Positions 49,628 to 60,225 are shown, numbered from the stretch's first letter. The stretch: DNA of 64,000 nucleotides from Bacteroidales bacterium (GCA_015061245.1 SUWY01000012.1:1-64000); one strand, 5' to 3'. The notes: generated from the sequence alone by a model not told the origin. Translations and numbers: made by a program.

Positions 49628-50010
49628 TGGTAGATGGCGAAGCCGAACATATCTAATTCAATCAGATAAGAATACAAGAAGTAATAACATTAAATTGAAT
49701 TGAATTAGATAAATACCACTTAAAAGCCCCCTTATTAGCCGTAATGAGCGCAGCGAATAAGGCGAAGGGGGTTTGGGGGTTGGTAGATGGCGAAGCCGAA
49801 CATATCTAATTCAATCAGATAAGAATACAAGAAGTAATAACATTAAATTGAATTGAATTAGATAAATACCACTTAAAAGCCCCCTTATTAGCCGTAATGA
49901 GCGTAGCGAATAAGGCGAAGGGGGTTGGGGGTTGGTAGATGGCGAAGCCGAACATATCTAATTCAATTAGATAAGAATACAAGAAGTAATAACATTAAAT
50001 TGAATTAGAT
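49628..50010 (+). repeat. Tandem repeat B, two full copies and a third ending at the ffh ATG, period 152-153 bp
   Basis: tagatggcgaagccgaacatatctaattcaat... at 49631, 49784 and 49936. Confidence 0.95.
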
Positions 50011-51354
50011 ATGTTCGATAATTTATCGGAAAAACTTGAAAGATCGTTTAAACTTTTAAAGGGAGAGGGAAAAATTACCGAGTTGAATGTTGCGGAAACA
50101 CTCAAAGAGGTAAGACGTGCATTGCTTGATGCCGATGTTAACTATAAAGTAGCAAAGGACTTTACCAATCGTGTAAAGGAGAAGGCTTTGGGGCAGAATG
50201 TATTGACTGCGGTGAAGCCGGGCCAGATGATGGTTAAGATTGTGCACGATGAGTTGCGTGATTTGATGGGAGGTCAGAGCGTAGAGGTTAATCTTCAGGG
50301 CTCGCCTGCAATTATATTGATGTCAGGTTTGCAGGGTTCAGGAAAGACTACTTTCACAGGTAAGTTTGCAAATTTGTTGAAGACCAAGAAGGGCAAGATG
50401 CCTATGCTTGTTGCTTGTGACGTGTATCGTCCTGCAGCTATTGAGCAGTTGAAGGTTCTTGGTGAGCAGATTGGCGTGCCTGTTTATAGTGAGCCTGAGA
50501 ATAACAATCCTGTTCAGATTGCTCAAAATGCTATCAAGTCGGCTAAGTTGAAGGGTTACGATGTTGTAATTGTCGATACTGCAGGTCGTTTGGCTATTGA
50601 TGAGCAGATGATGAACGAGATCTCTGCTATCAAGGAGGCTATCAATCCTACCGAGACTCTTTTCGTGGTCGATTCAATGACCGGACAGGATGCGGTGAAT
50701 ACTGCTCGTGAGTTCAATGAGCGTTTGGATTTCGACGGAGTTGTACTTACAAAGCTTGATGGTGATACCCGAGGAGGAGCTGCTTTGTCTATCAGAGCTG
50801 TAGTAAACAAGCCAATTAAGTTTGTTGGAACAGGTGAGAAACCCGATGCTTTGGATGTGTTCTATCCTGAGCGTATGGCCGATAGAATTTTGGGAATGGG
50901 TGACGTTGTATCGTTGGTAGAGCGTGCCCAGGAGCAGTTCGATGAGAAGCAGGCTAAGGAGTTGCAACGTAAGTTGGCTAAGAATCAGTTCAACTTCAAC
51001 GACTTTATGGATCAAATCCGTCAAATCAAGAAGATGGGTAACATTAAGGAGTTGGCCGGAATGATTCCGGGGCTTGGTAAGGCTATCAAGGATGTGGATA
51101 TTGACGATGATGCCTTTAAGGGTATTGAGGCAATCATCAACTCAATGACTCCTGCCGAGCGTGAGCGTCCTGAGATTCTTAATGCCTCTCGAAGAAAGAG
51201 AATTGCAGCAGGAAGTGGAACTACTGTTCAAGATGTTAACCGTTTGATTAAGCAGTTCGATGACTCTCGTAAAATGATGAAGATGTTTACAGGAGGCGGT
51301 GCTGCAAATATGATGAAGCGTATGAAGGGAATGCCCGGTATGCGCAGAAGATAA
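50011..51354 (+). CDS. ffh: Signal recognition particle protein
   Basis: [22 protein letters not shown]-terminal M domain. Confidence 0.97.
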   Translation: MFDNLSEKLERSFKLLKGEGKITELNVAETLKEVRRALLDADVNYKVAKDFTNRVKEKALGQNVLTAVKPGQMMVKIVHDELRDLMGGQSVEVNLQGSPAIILMSGLQGSGKTTFTGKFANLLKTKKGKMPMLVACDVYRPAAIEQLKVLGEQIGVPVYSEPENNNPVQIAQNAIKSAKLKGYDVVIVDTAGRLAIDEQMMNEISAIKEAINPTETLFVVDSMTGQDAVNTAREFNERLDFDGVVLTKLDGDTRGGAALSIRAVVNKPIKFVGTGEKPDALDVFYPERMADRILGMGDVVSLVERAQEQFDEKQAKELQRKLAKNQFNFNDFMDQIRQIKKMGNIKELAGMIPGLGKAIKDVDIDDDAFKGIEAIINSMTPAERERPEILNASRRKRIAAGSGTTVQDVNRLIKQFDDSRKMMKMFTGGGAANMMKRMKGMPGMRRR

Positions 51355-51385
51355 TCCGATTAGAAACTTTATAATTCTCAAAGAT

Positions 51386-52261
51386 ATGCAAGTAATTGAC
51401 GGAAAATTGACCTCGGCAACCATTAAGCAAGAGATTGCTGCAGAGGTAGATAAGATTAAAGCTAATGGAGGTCGTGCACCACACTTGGCTGCTGTTTTGG
51501 TGGGTAATGATCCTGCAAGTGAGACATACGTGTCAAGTAAGGTTAAGTCATGTAAGGAGGTAGGTTTTACAAGTACAGAGCTTCGTTTTCCTGCTGATAT
51601 GAGCGAGGAGGAGTTGTTGCAGCTTGTAGATAAGTTGAACAATCAGGAGGATCTTGATGGTTATATTGTTCAGCTTCCGTTGCCAAAGCATATCGATGAG
51701 ACAAAGGTGCTTATGGCTATCAATCCGGATAAGGATGTAGATGGTTTCCACCCATGTAACTTGGGAAAGATGATGACAGGACTTCCAACATTTATCCCTG
51801 CAACCCCTGCCGGAATTATGGAGTTGTTGACTCGCTACGGAGTTGAGACCAGTGGAAAGCAGTGTGTTGTTATTGGTAGAAGCAATATTGTTGGAACTCC
51901 AATGTCTGTCTTGATGTCAAGAAAGGGTGCCGATAGTACCGTTACCATTTGTCATAGTCGCACAAAAAACCTTAAGGAGATTACTTTGCAGGCAGATATT
52001 CTGATTGTGGCATTGGGTAAACCTAAATTTGTCACAGCAGATATGGTTAAGCCTGGGGCTACTGTAATTGATGTGGGTATTCACCGTGTGCCCTCGTCTG
52101 AAACAAAATCAGGTTTCCGTTTAGTGGGCGATGTTGATTATGCCGAGGTTGCACCAAAGTGTTCATTCATCACTCCGGTTCCGGGAGGTGTAGGACCAAT
52201 GACAATTGTTTCGTTGTTGCAGAATACTTTGAAGGCATACCGTTTCAGAACAGAGGGATAA
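51386..52261 (+). CDS. folD: Methylenetetrahydrofolate dehydrogenase/cyclohydrolase
   Basis: [46 protein letters not shown]. Confidence 0.96.
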   Translation: MQVIDGKLTSATIKQEIAAEVDKIKANGGRAPHLAAVLVGNDPASETYVSSKVKSCKEVGFTSTELRFPADMSEEELLQLVDKLNNQEDLDGYIVQLPLPKHIDETKVLMAINPDKDVDGFHPCNLGKMMTGLPTFIPATPAGIMELLTRYGVETSGKQCVVIGRSNIVGTPMSVLMSRKGADSTVTICHSRTKNLKEITLQADILIVALGKPKFVTADMVKPGATVIDVGIHRVPSSETKSGFRLVGDVDYAEVAPKCSFITPVPGGVGPMTIVSLLQNTLKAYRFRTEG

Positions 52262-52282
52262 TCCCCTTTTAATAGGTGAGAT

Positions 52283-53515
52283 ATGGTTTTAAACTATATT
52301 TGGATAACATTTTTTGTGGTGGCCTTTGCGGTTGCCCTTGTTAAGTTGATTTTCTGTGGAGACACCCAAGTCTTCACAGAGATTGTCAACTCTACATTCT
52401 CATCGGCTAAAAATGGTTTTGAAATCTCGTTGGGTTTAACCGGAGTTTTGGCGTTGTGGATGGGAATTATGCGAGTGGGTGAGTGCGGGGGTGCCGTTAA
52501 TCTACTATCCAAAGCCATGTCTCCGCTCTTTGCCAAACTCTTTCCCGGATTAAAGAAGGATTCGCCTGCGTATGGCCCTATTATGCTCAATATTGCAGCA
52601 AACATGTTGGGACTTGATAATGCGGCAACTCCGATGGGATTGAAGGCAATGAATGCAATGCAACAGGAGAATAGTGACAAGAGCCGGGCGAGCGATGCTC
52701 AGATAATGTTCCTGGTTATCAATACCTCGGGTTTGACTATTATTCCTGTCTCTATTTTAGTCTATAGAACGCAGTTAGGTGCTGCCAATCCAACAGATGT
52801 CTTTATTCCGATACTTATAGCAACCTTTGTATCTACATTGGTCGGAATTATATCGGTTGCTTTGATTCAGAAGATTAAACTCTTTCAAAAAACAATACTT
52901 GCCTACCTTGGTGGTGCTACTCTGTTTGTGGCTGCCGTTGTTTGGTACTTCTCAACCCTTTCTCAGAGTGAGATGGTTGTGGTTTCAAATGTTGCAAGCG
53001 GATTGATATTGTTTTCGATAATAGTGCTCTTTATAGGTATGGCGGCATGGCGTAAAGAGAATGTCTATAATGCCTTTATTGAGGGAGCGAAGTCGGGATT
53101 CGGAGTTGCAATTAAAATTATACCCTATTTGATAGCTGTCCTTGTGGCTATTGGAGTATTCAGAGCTTCGGGGGCAATGGATATGTTGATGGATGGTTTT
53201 GCGTGGTGTGTCAACAGCTTGGGATTCAATGCAGATTGGGTTCCTGCAATGCCGACAGCATTGATGAAACCATTGAGTGGTAGCGGAGCACGTGGAATGA
53301 TGGTCGATGCCATGACTACATACGGAGCTGACTCCTTTGTCGGCAGACTTGCGTGTCTTTTCCAGGGGGCCACCGATACTACCTTTTATATTATTGCAGT
53401 CTATTTTGGAGCGGTTGGTATTAAAAATACCAGATATGCTGTTCCATGTGGTCTGCTTGCCGACCTTGCCGGTATTATAACCGCAATTTTTATGGGCTAC
53501 CTCTTTTTCAGTTAA
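52283..53515 (+). CDS. Nucleoside-recognition domain protein (SpmA/SpmB-like fusion)
   Basis: GLTGVLALWMGIMRVGE, NIAANMLGLDNAATPMGLKAM, PLSGSGARGMM. Confidence 0.88.
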   Translation: MVLNYIWITFFVVAFAVALVKLIFCGDTQVFTEIVNSTFSSAKNGFEISLGLTGVLALWMGIMRVGECGGAVNLLSKAMSPLFAKLFPGLKKDSPAYGPIMLNIAANMLGLDNAATPMGLKAMNAMQQENSDKSRASDAQIMFLVINTSGLTIIPVSILVYRTQLGAANPTDVFIPILIATFVSTLVGIISVALIQKIKLFQKTILAYLGGATLFVAAVVWYFSTLSQSEMVVVSNVASGLILFSIIVLFIGMAAWRKENVYNAFIEGAKSGFGVAIKIIPYLIAVLVAIGVFRASGAMDMLMDGFAWCVNSLGFNADWVPAMPTALMKPLSGSGARGMMVDAMTTYGADSFVGRLACLFQGATDTTFYIIAVYFGAVGIKNTRYAVPCGLLADLAGIITAIFMGYLFFS

Positions 53516-53532
53516 AGAAGTGAAATCCTGTT

Positions 53533-54930
53533 ATGAGATTCGATGAACTTGATTTAAGCTATGGCGTGCTTGATGGCATTGATGCCATGAACTTTGTAGA
53601 GATGACTCCGGTTCAGGAGCAGACAATGCCTGTCATTATGGATGGATATGACCTTATTGCTTGTGCCCAGACAGGTACAGGTAAGACTGCTGCATATACA
53701 TTGCCACTGCTTAGCAGGTTGGAGGATGAGGGTAATCCCGACAATGTCGTTAAAGCTGTGATAATTGTTCCGACTCGAGAGTTGGCGCAGCAGATTGATG
53801 TGCAGTTCGAGGGCTTTTCATACTTCTTGCCAATCTCTACAACGGTTGTCTATGGTGGAGGCGATGGCTCAACCTGGGAACAACAGAAACAGGGTATGTT
53901 GCAAGGTTCTGATGTTGTAATCGCAACTCCCGGACGTTTGATAAGTCACATTGCAAATAGCGGTGTCGATTTGAGCCATGTCGAGTATCTGATTCTGGAC
54001 GAGGCTGACCGAATGTTGGATATGGGTTTCTTTGACGATATTATGAAGATTGTAAACAAGATGCCAAAAGAGCGTCAAACTTTACTCTTTTCAGCAACCC
54101 TTCCTCCCAAAATCAGACAGCTTGCTCAGCAGATTTTAAGAAATCCGGTAGAGGTAAATATTGCTATATCAAAGCCCAACGAGGCAATCAAGCAGAGTAT
54201 ATATGTTTGTCATGAGCACCAGAAGTTGAAACTGGTTCAGCAGATATATGGTTCTGATTTTAGCGGTAAGAGCATAATTTTTGCTTCAAGTAAGCAGAAG
54301 GTTAAAGAGTTGGCATATACATTGAAACGCAAAAAGCTGAATGTTGCTGCAATGCACAGTGATTTGGAGCAAGAGGAGCGCGATAAAGTTATGCTTGACT
54401 TTAAAAATGGTAAGATTAATATTCTTGTCGCCACCGATATTGTCTCGCGCGGTATTGATATCGAGGATATTGAGTTGGTTTTGAATTACGATGTGCCGGG
54501 CGATCCCGAGGATTATATTCACCGTATAGGTAGAACAGCAAGAGCCTCGGCCGAGGGCTCTGCAATTACATTGGTAAACGAAGAGGATCAGGGACGTTTC
54601 TATCGCATTGAGAAGCTTATGGAGCGTCAGGTTGAGCAACTGCCAATTCCTGAAGAGTTGGGCGAGAGTCCGATATACAACCGTGAAGCGTTTGCTCATC
54701 GCAAGGGACGCAGGGGCTCTGACAGAAACAGAGGAAACAATAGGAGATTTGCAAGCCGTAAAAATCATAATGGAACATCCGGACATACAAAGAGGGCGAA
54801 AACCGAAGTAGGCTCAAGCGAACAGAAACAAATTGAGCCTTCTGAGCGCAAGGCTTCAAATGGCGGTTTCCACAGAAAGCGTAGAAACTTCAAACCTCGC
54901 CCGAAAAATCAAAAACAGAGTGAAAATTAA
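53533..54930 (+). CDS. DEAD-box RNA helicase
   Basis: AQTGTGKTAAYTLPLL, PTRELAQQI, DEADRMLDMGF, HRIGRTAR, basic C-terminal tail. Confidence 0.95.
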   Translation: MRFDELDLSYGVLDGIDAMNFVEMTPVQEQTMPVIMDGYDLIACAQTGTGKTAAYTLPLLSRLEDEGNPDNVVKAVIIVPTRELAQQIDVQFEGFSYFLPISTTVVYGGGDGSTWEQQKQGMLQGSDVVIATPGRLISHIANSGVDLSHVEYLILDEADRMLDMGFFDDIMKIVNKMPKERQTLLFSATLPPKIRQLAQQILRNPVEVNIAISKPNEAIKQSIYVCHEHQKLKLVQQIYGSDFSGKSIIFASSKQKVKELAYTLKRKKLNVAAMHSDLEQEERDKVMLDFKNGKINILVATDIVSRGIDIEDIELVLNYDVPGDPEDYIHRIGRTARASAEGSAITLVNEEDQGRFYRIEKLMERQVEQLPIPEELGESPIYNREAFAHRKGRRGSDRNRGNNRRFASRKNHNGTSGHTKRAKTEVGSSEQKQIEPSERKASNGGFHRKRRNFKPRPKNQKQSEN

Positions 54931-54978
54931 TATCTCTCCAAAATCTAAGCAAATCTCTAGTTTTGATATAATGAAAAA

Positions 54979-54996
54979 GGGGACCTGGCGGTCCCC
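54979..54996 (-). terminator. Hairpin followed by T tract on the minus strand
   Basis: GGGGACC-tggc-GGTCCCC; minus-strand reading continues TTTTTC. Confidence 0.55.
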
Positions 54997-55182
54997 CTCG
55001 AAAGACATTTACAGAATGCAAATCAGCTTGTGTTAAAAGCTATCGCCTTTCCGGTTGGTGTGTGTGCTAAAATGAAATAAACCTAAACTAAATAACAGCT
55101 AAAACAAATCATTTCTCGCCTATTATTACGCTAAGTTCTGTTTCAAGGTTACAACCGGAGTGATTTTTTTGCTCTCTGTATG

Positions 55183-56250
55183 TTACATATACAACTCCTT
55201 GTGAACCGGAATCTTTATCTCGGTGGTTTGGGTTGATTTTACATTCAATGTGTTTTCACGAAGCCAGGGGTTAAAACGTTTCAATGTTTTATAGCTGATA
55301 CCCTGTTTTTTTGCCCAATCGGTCAGATTGCTGATTTTGCCTTTAACCTTTACAATTGTATATGGTTCAGCAGGATAAGGCTTCTCTATTTGGAAATTAT
55401 ATTTCTCGGCATTATTCAGTATCTGCTTGAATGCCAATATCCTGAATACGTAGCGATTAGTCTCTTCAGCTAAAAGCAGGTCGTAGTAATTGTTGGTCTG
55501 CTGTCTGGTCCTGAAGCGCTCAAAGCCATTTGTACCACAGTTGTATGATGCAGCTGCGGCTGTCCAGCTTCCAAATTTCTCTTTTGCCTTTTTCAGATAT
55601 TTACAAGCAGCTCGGGTTGATTTCTCAATGTGGTATCGCTCATCAATATTACCATTTACAACCAGGTTATACTCTTTAGCGGTTCCCTGCATAAATTGCC
55701 ATAGACCTGCTGCTTTTGCAGGTGAAACTGCCAATACGTTCAATGCACTCTCGCATACTGCCAAATAGACAAAATCCTCGGGTACTCCCTCCTCTTTAAG
55801 AATGGGGATAATTTGAGCGGACATTCTTGGAAATATTCTAAGAATCTGTAATGTAGAGGCGTGAAGATATGTGTTTGCTGCAAGCTCGCGAGTAAAGGCT
55901 TCACGAATATCGGTTCTGTGCAGAGGAACCTTTTCACCTGCAAATTCAAACTCTGTCGGAACGTAAACGTCGGTAGTAAGTGCCTTTGCAAAGATAAGCA
56001 TCTGTTCGCCCTCGTTCTTGACCTCTATATTTCCTCCGTTAAGAATGTTTTGGAGCATGGCCTCGGTGGAATCGCCGGAAATGTTTTCAACACTCTCGGG
56101 ATGGGTAAAGTGAGTGATTGTTGCAGGATAGAACCCAAGCGACTCTGCCGATGGTTTCTCTTGACTCTTTACGTAGATATAGCCTATGGCTCCTGTCATC
56201 AAGGCACTCCAAATTGTCAAGATAATGATTAGTGCATTATTTTTTCTCAT
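55183..56250 (-). CDS. Lytic transglycosylase with LysM-like C-terminus (MltD type)
   Basis: ESALNVLAVSPAKAAGLWQFMQGTAKEY, AAASYNCGTNGF. Confidence 0.88.
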   Translation of the reverse strand: MRKNNALIIILTIWSALMTGAIGYIYVKSQEKPSAESLGFYPATITHFTHPESVENISGDSTEAMLQNILNGGNIEVKNEGEQMLIFAKALTTDVYVPTEFEFAGEKVPLHRTDIREAFTRELAANTYLHASTLQILRIFPRMSAQIIPILKEEGVPEDFVYLAVCESALNVLAVSPAKAAGLWQFMQGTAKEYNLVVNGNIDERYHIEKSTRAACKYLKKAKEKFGSWTAAAASYNCGTNGFERFRTRQQTNNYYDLLLAEETNRYVFRILAFKQILNNAEKYNFQIEKPYPAEPYTIVKVKGKISNLTDWAKKQGISYKTLKRFNPWLRENTLNVKSTQTTEIKIPVHKELYM

Positions 56251-56433
56251 TGTTGTTTATTGTACTCTTTTAAATTACTAAATTCGCATACAAAAATATA
56301 AAAAAAAGTGAATAGTTAGAAGTGAACAGTTAGGAGTTAATTATCAACTCCTAACTTCTAACTCCTAATTTGACAGTAGATAAAGTGTAGAGATGAATTT
56401 GTATTAAAATGATAACTCGAAGTAACTAAAAAT

Positions 56434-57597
56434 ATGAAAAGTAGATTTGATGAGATTGTTGAGCGCAGAGGGACAGCCAGCGTGAAACATGATAATATGG
56501 AGGCACATTTCGGACAGACCGATTTGTTGCCAATGTGGGTTGCCGATATGGATTTTAAGTCGCCACAGGTAGTGCTCGATGCAGCAATGGAGCGTTGTAA
56601 GCACGGAGTATTTGGATACTCATTCAGAACCGACGATGCTAAGCAGGCCTTTGTTGAATGGGTTGCAAAGCGTGATAATTGGCAGATTAGCAAGGAGTGC
56701 GTAACAATTAGTCCGGGAATTTGTACCGCACTTTCAATAGCAGTTCGTTGTTACTCAAAGCCAGGTGATAGAGTGGTGATTATGACTCCGGTATATCATC
56801 CGTTCCATGAGGTGGTTTTGCGTAATGAACGTGAGTTGAGTCGTTCTCCGCTACACTTTAACGGCAGTGGTTACGAAATTGATTGGGTAGATTTGGAGAG
56901 TCGTTTGAATGGGGCTGCCATGTTAATTCTTTGTAATCCTCACAATCCTCTTGGACGAGCTTGGAGTGTTGAGGAGTTGAAGAGAATGGGGGATTTATGC
57001 GTGAAATATGGAGTAATTATCATATCCGATGAGATTCACTCCGACTTGATGCTCTTTAAAAAGCAACACCATGTTATGGCTCAAACCTCGCCCGAAATTG
57101 CGGATATTACGCTCACCTGCATGGCTCCCAGCAAGACCTTTAATATTGCCGGTATGTTGAACTCGTTGGTGGTGGCAACAAACCCGGAATTGTTGCGTAA
57201 ATTCAATGAGGAGATTACGACTCTCCATCTGGATTTGGGAAATCTGTTTGGACATATCACCCTCGAGGCTGCCTATCGTCATGGTGCGGAGTGGCTTGAT
57301 GAGTTGATGGAGTATCTCTCAGAGAGCGTTTTGATTGCGGAGAAGTTTGTAGCCGAGGAGATTCCAGGAGTTACCTTTGTTCGCCCTGAGGCCTCGTTCC
57401 TGATATGGTTGGATTTCCGAGGAACCGGCTATTCTCATGCCGAGGTTAAGGAGAGGTTGATTAGCAAGGGTAGAGTGGCATTGAATGATGGTTTGGAGTT
57501 TGGCGCTGATGGCGAGGGCTTTATGCGCTTGAATATTGGATGTCCTCACTCTGTGCTTATGGATGGATTGAATAGAATTAAATTGGCAATGCAATAA
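56434..57597 (+). CDS. PatB/MalY-type C-S lyase (PLP)
   Basis: LPMWVADMDFKSP, CNPHNPLGRAWS, SDEIHSDLM, APSKTFNIAG. Confidence 0.92.
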   Translation: MKSRFDEIVERRGTASVKHDNMEAHFGQTDLLPMWVADMDFKSPQVVLDAAMERCKHGVFGYSFRTDDAKQAFVEWVAKRDNWQISKECVTISPGICTALSIAVRCYSKPGDRVVIMTPVYHPFHEVVLRNERELSRSPLHFNGSGYEIDWVDLESRLNGAAMLILCNPHNPLGRAWSVEELKRMGDLCVKYGVIIISDEIHSDLMLFKKQHHVMAQTSPEIADITLTCMAPSKTFNIAGMLNSLVVATNPELLRKFNEEITTLHLDLGNLFGHITLEAAYRHGAEWLDELMEYLSESVLIAEKFVAEEIPGVTFVRPEASFLIWLDFRGTGYSHAEVKERLISKGRVALNDGLEFGADGEGFMRLNIGCPHSVLMDGLNRIKLAMQ

Positions 57598-57606
57598 ATT
57601 TTAATT

Positions 57607-59277
57607 ATGGAGAGCATAAATGTATATTGCGTAAATACTCAGCAGAGTTATAGCGTTCCATTGGGTTCAACTTTTAATGAGTTGGCAACAATTATTTTGG
57701 GCGAGGATTCAGCAATGAAGCCTGTTGCGGCTTTGTTGGATAATAATTTGCAGTCGTTGCGTTATCGCCTGTTCCGTGATGGGATGGTTGAGTTTGTCGA
57801 TGGCTCGACTCAGGATGGTTACAGTGTTGTAGTCCGTTCGCTGATATTTTTGCTCTATACTGCATTCCGGGAGTTATATCCGACAGGCACTATGAATACC
57901 GAATTTTATATCTCAAACGGAGTATATTGCTCGCTTGAAGCTGACGGATATATAGATAGTGAGGAGCAGATTGCCCAAATATGTGACAAGATGCGCCAGA
58001 TTGTGGCAGAGAACTGCTCGATTACCCGTGAATTGACTCTCACAGAAAAGGCTTGTGAGCTGTTCGTTGCCAATGGATTACACGATAAGGCGAATTTGTT
58101 GATTGCGCGTGGAACTCTCTATAGTTCAGTATATAGGTTAAAGGATAGTTGCGACTACTATTTTGGAGTTTTGGCACACAAAACATCGGCATTGAGTGTT
58201 TTCGATTTGAAGAAGTATGGCGAGGGCGTTTTGTTGGTTCTTCCCGATGCCAAGGACCCTTCTCGTTTGGCTGAGCCAATCAGTCAGCCTAAGTTGTTGC
58301 AGACATTTGAAGAGAATAGACGGTGGAATAAAATTTTAGGAGTTACCAATATAGGAGATTTGAATCAATCTATTGCGGCAGGCGAGGGTAATGCTCTATT
58401 GAATGTTTGCGAGGCTATGCAAGAGAAGAAAATATCTCAGATTGCTGATATGATTGCCTCTCGTCGTGATAAAGTAAAAGTTGTTTTGATAGCAGGACCA
58501 TCAAGTTCCGGAAAGACAACATTCTGCAAAAGGTTGAGCATCCAGTTGATGTTAAACGGTTTGCATCCTATACCTTTGTCAATGGATGATTACTTTGTGG
58601 AGCGAGAGTTTACCCCTCGTGATGAAAATGGTAAGTATGATTTTGAGAATGTCGATGCCGTTGATATCCCATATTTTACCGATAGTGTAAAGAGAATCCT
58701 GGCAGGCGAGGAGGTTGAGATTCCTAAATTCTCATTTATTGAGGGTAGAAAGATTTTTGAGGGTAGAAAGGTTAAGTTTGGCAAGAACTCAATTTTGATA
58801 ATCGAGGGTATTCATGGTTTGAACCCTAAGGTTACATCGTTGCTGGATAGTGAAACAATTTTTAAAGTATTTATCTCGGCACTGACTGCAATTTCAATTG
58901 ATGAGCACAATCCGATTAATCCTACCGATAATCGTTTGATTAGAAGAATGGTTCGTGATCACAAATATCGTGGACGTTCGGCTCAGGCTACATTGGAAGG
59001 ATGGGAGGATGTTTTGGCAGGTGAGAAGAAGTACATTATTCCATATCAAGAGGAGGCCGATGTGATGTTTAATACGGCAATGATATATGAGTTGGCAGTA
59101 TTAAAGAGTCAGGCAGAACCGTTGTTGCGTGAAGTTCCTGAAACCTCGCCAGTACACTCAAAGGCTTTGAAGTTGTTGAAGTTCTTGTCCTATGTGAAGA
59201 TTTTAGAGCCTATCAGCGTTCCGCATGTTTCTCTATTGCGTGAATTCCTCGGTGGCTCAACGTTTAAATATGATTGA
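57607..59277 (+). CDS. Nucleoside (uridine) kinase-like protein with TGS/ThrRS-like N-terminus
   Basis: IAGPSSSGKTTFCKRL, SMDDYFVERE, IEGIHGLNP. Confidence 0.88.
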   Translation: MESINVYCVNTQQSYSVPLGSTFNELATIILGEDSAMKPVAALLDNNLQSLRYRLFRDGMVEFVDGSTQDGYSVVVRSLIFLLYTAFRELYPTGTMNTEFYISNGVYCSLEADGYIDSEEQIAQICDKMRQIVAENCSITRELTLTEKACELFVANGLHDKANLLIARGTLYSSVYRLKDSCDYYFGVLAHKTSALSVFDLKKYGEGVLLVLPDAKDPSRLAEPISQPKLLQTFEENRRWNKILGVTNIGDLNQSIAAGEGNALLNVCEAMQEKKISQIADMIASRRDKVKVVLIAGPSSSGKTTFCKRLSIQLMLNGLHPIPLSMDDYFVEREFTPRDENGKYDFENVDAVDIPYFTDSVKRILAGEEVEIPKFSFIEGRKIFEGRKVKFGKNSILIIEGIHGLNPKVTSLLDSETIFKVFISALTAISIDEHNPINPTDNRLIRRMVRDHKYRGRSAQATLEGWEDVLAGEKKYIIPYQEEADVMFNTAMIYELAVLKSQAEPLLREVPETSPVHSKALKLLKFLSYVKILEPISVPHVSLLREFLGGSTFKYD

Positions 59278-59345
59278 TTGAAAAGGGGAAAGGTGGAGGG
59301 GAAAAGGTGAGAGGAGAGAGGTGAAAGGGAAAAGGTGAAAGGTGA

Positions 59346-59383
59346 AAAAATGGTTGAATTTGCGAGCAAATTCAACCATTTTT
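59346..59383. terminator. Bidirectional terminator, left copy
   Basis: AAAAATGGTTGAATTTG-cgag-CAAATTCAACCATTTTT, 17-bp perfect stem. Confidence 0.9.
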
Positions 59384-59445
59384 AACTCCTCACTGTTCAC
59401 TCCTCACTGTTCACTCCTCACTCTTCATTGTTCACTCCTAATTCT

Positions 59446-59500
59446 TTATTGTAACAACTCTTTAACCTTTGCTGAGATTGCTTTATTGTAAGGTTTGTTG
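59446..59500 (-). pseudogene. yqeY 3'-end remnant 1
   Basis: Minus strand encodes ...NKPYNKAISAKVKELLQ*, matching the C-terminus of the intact GatB/YqeY protein. Confidence 0.75.
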
Positions 59501-59541
59501 GTGAATAGTTAAGAAATATTAAAGTTAAAAAACAGCAAACG

Positions 59542-59573
59542 TTTGCACTAACGTTTCTTTTGTTTTATATTTG
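59542..59573 (+). promoter_or_regulatory. Bacteroidales promoter of lipoprotein 1 with palindrome GCAAACGTTTGC (59535-59546)
   Basis: TTTG 59542-59545, 20-bp spacer, TATATTTG 59566-59573. Confidence 0.65.
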
Positions 59574-59596
59574 TAGCAAACTAAAATTTTAGCGTC

Positions 59597-60115
59597 ATGA
59601 AAAGCAAATATTTATTTCTAGTAGTCCTAATTTGGGGCGTTTTGTTAGGCGTTTGTTCATGTAGTGAGGATGATGATACCGGGTCCATATTTAATCCAAC
59701 GCCTAGTGATACCGTAACAATTTATCCTCAAAAAATACCATATACCAGTATAGAAGAAAAGCTAAAGTGGAAAACTCAAAAACAGGAAACACCTAGTCCG
59801 GTAGTTGTAAATAGCAAAAAGCAATTACTTCAATATGTTGAAGGAGAATCTGATTTTTATTCAGGAATTGATTTCTCAAAGCATTCGGTTTTGTTAATTC
59901 ACGGAGTTATTGATTATGGGGTATCAAATATAGTTGTGCAGGATTTTCAAATAGGTTATAATGCAGAATATTTTTTAAGAGTTTTATTGGTACTAACATT
60001 GCAAGATATAGAAAGTCATTGGGTAACTGCAATTATTACTGAAAAATTAGACGAAAATGTTGCAGTACAAGTATATGTTAGTAATGTAATAGAGTTATTT
60101 GGTGATGATATATGA
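59597..60115 (+). CDS. Small lipoprotein of unknown function, paralog 1
   Basis: SPII signal (GVLLGVCSCSEDDDTG); paralog of 60381..60884. Confidence 0.8.
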   Translation: MKSKYLFLVVLIWGVLLGVCSCSEDDDTGSIFNPTPSDTVTIYPQKIPYTSIEEKLKWKTQKQETPSPVVVNSKKQLLQYVEGESDFYSGIDFSKHSVLLIHGVIDYGVSNIVVQDFQIGYNAEYFLRVLLVLTLQDIESHWVTAIITEKLDENVAVQVYVSNVIELFGDDI

Positions 60116-60183
60116 TTAGAGACAATTTTCCTCTTAGTTTTTAATATGAATTGATAAAAATATTTAGGGTATAATTGACAAAG

Positions 60184-60225
60184 AGCGGTATGATTTTATA
60201 ACTCAAAATCATACCGCTTTCTTTT
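60184..60225 (+). terminator. Terminator after lipoprotein 1
   Basis: AGCGGTATGATTTT / AAAATCATACCGCT then TTCTTTT. Confidence 0.88.

Larger units (their letters stand above)
59230..59500 (+). repeat. Left direct repeat flanking the lipoprotein island
   Basis: udk 3' end, polypurine tract, terminator, TCC-rich repeats, yqeY-like 3' remnant; matches 60991-61240. Confidence 0.9.

Noticed and set aside
48741-49930. CRISPR-like array
   Set aside because: The units are directly adjacent with no unique spacers, the periods (88, 152-153, 213 bp) are too long, and no cas genes are present.
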